DNA of 34,081 nucleotides from contig NZ_AUDD01000024.1 of NCBI RefSeq assembly GCF_000425285.1, positions 1 to 34,081 on the forward strand, given 5' to 3'. Of the stretch, positions 31,943 through 34,081 are shown one piece after another; the stretch's first letter is position 1; each line of letters opens with the position of its first letter. Made by a program: the position numbers and the translations under genes. The stretch comes from Acidipropionibacterium jensenii DSM 20535 (GTDB taxonomy: Bacteria; Actinomycetota; Actinomycetes; Propionibacteriales; Propionibacteriaceae). Under the pieces are notes generated by a model. The model saw only the letters and a program-made list of their open reading frames with translations, was not told the origin of the DNA and did not search any database.

Positions 31943-32484
31943 CAAGTCGGGTGGCGGGCTCTCCGGGCGTCTCAGCCAATCACTGCGATGCCGGAGGGGA
32001 ACGGCGCACCGGTCGGCTCAATGGTCACGATGAGGGGATGGCCGGAGGGTGGAATGAGCAGTCCTCTGGTCGGTTGGGATCACCCATCAGTCCGGCGGTC
32101 GGGATCTCTCAACCGGCACTTGAGGGATCGCTGAAAAATTCTCAGTGCGTCTGATGGAAGCACTGTCGTCGTCGGTGGATCGGACCGGCGACCCACCTGA
32201 TCGTGGAGCTACGCCCCTTGCCAGATACATGTGTACGGCGTTACGTGGACGCCCCCAAGGAGATGAATCACATGTTTGTATTTCTTACCCCGCGGATGGC
32301 GTGTTGCATTGATGCGGCCGGAGATTGGTGATCTGGCACTGGTCCGTGGAAGGCGGACTCACGTACATTTCCCGTAGTCGCAATGGCAGTGGCCCTGTCC
32401 CGACCTGGACGACAGGAAGGGGCTCTGGGGACCGCCTCGAGCAGTCGAGAGACGGGTTTCGCCCGGCGGAAGGAAGTAAGCCTG
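31943..32484. other. Divergent intergenic region between the kinase and SH3 lipoprotein genes
   Basis: This stretch of about 540 bp has no long gene. It holds a hairpin CAGTGC/GCACTG (32143-32165), a short ORF at 32272-32331, a possible -10 TACATT (32364-32369) with a weak TGGTCC 18 bp upstream, and a hairpin CTCGA-GCAG-TCGAG (32436-32449). AT content is higher around 32270-32290. The lipoprotein start has the site AAGGAAG at 32470-32476. I looked for a c-di-AMP (ydaO) riboswitch, often found before cell-wall genes, and did not recognise one. Confidence 0.5.
32272..32331 (+). CDS. Possible 19-residue leader peptide
   Basis: AAGGAG (32257-32262) precedes ATG 32272 by 9 nt, and the frame encodes MFVFLTPRMACCIDAAGDW before TGA at 32329-32331. 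The good ribosome site and a Cys-Cys pair resemble leader peptides, but the next gene is the SH3 lipoprotein 150 nt downstream. It may be a leader ORF or chance. Confidence 0.3.
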   Translation: MFVFLTPRMACCIDAAGDW

Positions 32485-34081
32485 ATGGGAGCAGCGCACT
32501 CACTGAGAATCGGTGTCGCAGCAATAGCCTCGGCAGGTCTGATGGCCGGATGTGCCCCACTCACCGCTCACCAGCAGGCGACCCGGCGGGTCGACGACGG
32601 GTCGACTGCGCGCAAACAGGCCGACGCCCTGCGGGCGCTCACCCAGCCGCGCGGTGTCCCGGCCGACAGCGGATCGGCGTCCGCCACTGCCTCGACGCGG
32701 TCGACCCGGGCCACCTCCACGGTGCCGGACGACTCCAGCTCGCAGACCGCCGCTCCCGCACAGACGCAGCAGGCCCAGGCTCCCGACACCCAGGATCCGG
32801 CCGACCAGGCCGGCGAGTCGGCCCAGTCGGATGCGGAACAGTCCGCCCCCGAGTCGACCGATCAGACGGCCGACCAGGATGTCCAGGTCGCCGCCGCTCA
32901 GCCGTCGACGGCCACCCCGACCCCCGATGCTGCCCCGACTCCTGATGCCGCGATGAGCACCGACGCTCCCGTTACTGCTTCTGCCACGCCCTCGGACTCG
33001 TCCAGCAGCACGGCGGCGAGCACCACAGCTGAAGCCCCGGAGTCGGCGTCTGCGACCCCCAGTGCGACGTCCTCCTCCTCGAGCCCGGCCGCCACGGCAC
33101 CGACTCCGTCCGTCTCGAGCGCGGCGCCCTCATCCGCGACGTCGACCCCTTCCGTGACGTCGACCCCTTCCGCGACGACTTCGGCTCCGTCTGGCGCGAC
33201 CTCTAGTCCGTCTGCCCCGAGCCCGTCTGAGTCGGCCACGACACCGGCCCCGTCGGTCTCCAGCGCCGCGCCGTCCTCGACGTCGAGTCGGCGGCTGCCC
33301 ACCAAGGACCTGGCATCCTCTCAGAAGCCGTCCGCACCCGAGCAGCAGAGTGCTGACCAGCAGGATTCCGAGGAGTCCTCGACCGGGAGCAACTCCGCGT
33401 GGGTGACGGACTACCTCAACGTCCGCAGCGGTCCCTCGGCATCCCTGCCCAAGGTCGCCACCCTGACGCCCGGACAGCAGGTCCGGACCACCAGCCGCAC
33501 CGCGAACGGCTACCAGCAGGTCGTCTTCCAGGGACGCACCCGCTGGGTCCAGGCCAAGTACCTGACTGACGCGGCGCCGGCCTCCAGTAGAACTCTCGGC
33601 GCCGCTGCCGTGGCGAAGTCGACCAGAAAGGTCACCGCGAGCGCTCCCTCGGCGGCTGCCAAGGCGCCGTCCTCGGTATCGACCGCGCTGGTGCGCGGTG
33701 CTTACCTGACAGACAACGTCAACCTGCGCAGCGCTGCCGGCACCGACCAGAAGTCGTTGGGCATCCTGCCGGCCCACAGCTACCTCACGCTGCGCGGAGC
33801 GACGGTCGACGGCTGGGCTCCCGTGAGCGCAGCCGGTCACTCCGGCTGGGTGAAGGCGGCATTCCTGTCCACCACGAAGCCGGCAGCCATCGTGCCGGCG
33901 AGCCTGCGTGCGCCCAGCGCCTCCACACCTGCCCAGACCGCCAAGAAGGCCTCGGCCACGAAGTCCGCCGCGGCGAAGAACGCCGCGTCTGTTCGGCGGA
34001 TTGTGTATGCGTCGGTGGGTGTGAATGTGCGGAGTGGTGCGGGGACGGCTTTCCGGACGGTGGGTCAGTTGTCGCAGGGGG
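32485..34081 (+). CDS. Lipoprotein with Ser/Thr/Ala-rich stalk and bacterial SH3 repeats (3' end outside window)
   Basis: The frame is open from ATG 32485 to the window edge, 532 codons. It begins with a lipoprotein signal (basic n-region, LMAGC lipobox, Cys23). Residues about 25-300 are a low-complexity Ala/Ser/Thr/Pro/Gln stalk that could span the cell wall. Then come SH3b modules: the first near 306-360 (VTDYLNVRSGPSASLPKVAT, GRTRWVQAKYLT), the second near 402-460 (DNVNLRSAAGTDQKS, GHSGWVKAAFLS), and a third from about 506 (VGVNVRSGAGTAFRTVG), cut by the window. Such proteins bind peptidoglycan; a catalytic domain may follow downstream. AAGGAAG is 8 nt before the start. Codon usage changes sharply at the third module. 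Confidence 0.85.
   Translation, partial: MGAAHSLRIGVAAIASAGLMAGCAPLTAHQQATRRVDDGSTARKQADALRALTQPRGVPADSGSASATASTRSTRATSTVPDDSSSQTAAPAQTQQAQAPDTQDPADQAGESAQSDAEQSAPESTDQTADQDVQVAAAQPSTATPTPDAAPTPDAAMSTDAPVTASATPSDSSSSTAASTTAEAPESASATPSATSSSSSPAATAPTPSVSSAAPSSATSTPSVTSTPSATTSAPSGATSSPSAPSPSESATTPAPSVSSAAPSSTSSRRLPTKDLASSQKPSAPEQQSADQQDSEESSTGSNSAWVTDYLNVRSGPSASLPKVATLTPGQQVRTTSRTANGYQQVVFQGRTRWVQAKYLTDAAPASSRTLGAAAVAKSTRKVTASAPSAAAKAPSSVSTALVRGAYLTDNVNLRSAAGTDQKSLGILPAHSYLTLRGATVDGWAPVSAAGHSGWVKAAFLSTTKPAAIVPASLRAPSASTPAQTAKKASATKSAAAKNAASVRRIVYASVGVNVRSGAGTAFRTVGQLSQG
33138..33173 (+). repeat. Two tandem 18-bp repeats in the lipoprotein stalk
   Basis: GACGTCGACCCCTTCCGY occurs at 33138-33155 and again directly at 33156-33173, encoding T-S-T-P-S-V/A. 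The stalk also repeats V-S-S-A-A-P-S-S at two places. This suggests length variation by slippage. Confidence 0.7.

Noticed and set aside
31943-32484. c-di-AMP (ydaO) riboswitch before the SH3 lipoprotein
   Set aside because: The conserved segments of that riboswitch were not recognised in order.
1-34081. CRISPR arrays, restriction or toxin-antitoxin islands
   Set aside because: No regularly spaced repeats and no cas, restriction or toxin motifs were seen anywhere in the window.

Overview
The window is GC-rich DNA with Streptomyces-like codon use, frequent GTG/TTG starts, many ATGA/GTGA overlaps and many start codons lying about 7-9 nt behind a TANNNT-like -10 box (leaderless genes). Together with an actinobacterial Zur, a mycobacterial-type glycyl-tRNA synthetase, a cytochrome-b-type succinate dehydrogenase and PdxR/pdxST, this points to an actinobacterium. 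I infer a member of the Propionibacteriaceae or a close relative, but the sequence alone does not fix the genus.

Left edge (1-880): a damaged accessory scar. The 3' end of an IS1380-like transposase runs into a small secreted-protein gene that has lost its 3' end. Next to it is a frameshifted relic of an SNF2-type helicase of the kind found on mobile elements. From 880 the window is chromosomal housekeeping: zur and glyQS (divergent), the nadABC de novo NAD operon with a divergent NrtR-type regulator gene, a glutamate decarboxylase gene broken by one extra C, the sdhCAB operon, dusB, a membrane-protein gene with an in-frame TAG, then dgt, dnaG and an MFS transporter.

Middle (19-25 kb): tRNA-Asn with its own promoter, a conserved hypothetical gene coupled to a sigma-70-family gene, and a divergent ABC-F ATPase gene. 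The sigma/ABC-F intergenic region holds a perfect inverted repeat of DnaA-box-like sequence and an ABC-F leader with a strong Shine-Dalgarno site followed by a three-codon ORF. otsA and otsB (trehalose synthesis) follow as a divergent pair.

Right (25-34 kb): cysK is preceded by an untranslated leader of roughly 500 nt. It encodes a previously unlisted 36-residue Cys/Met-rich leader peptide ending Cys-Cys-Arg-stop, which I interpret as a cysteine-responsive attenuator; this is the most interesting system here. Then come pdxR (MocR type, with the PLP lysine position occupied by Ser), pdxST with PdxR-like operator copies, a Tag glycosylase lacking three of four zinc ligands, a membrane Ser/Thr kinase, and a divergent lipoprotein with bacterial SH3 repeats that runs off the window and abruptly changes codon usage at its third repeat.

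All calls come from reading translations and DNA by eye. No database search was run.
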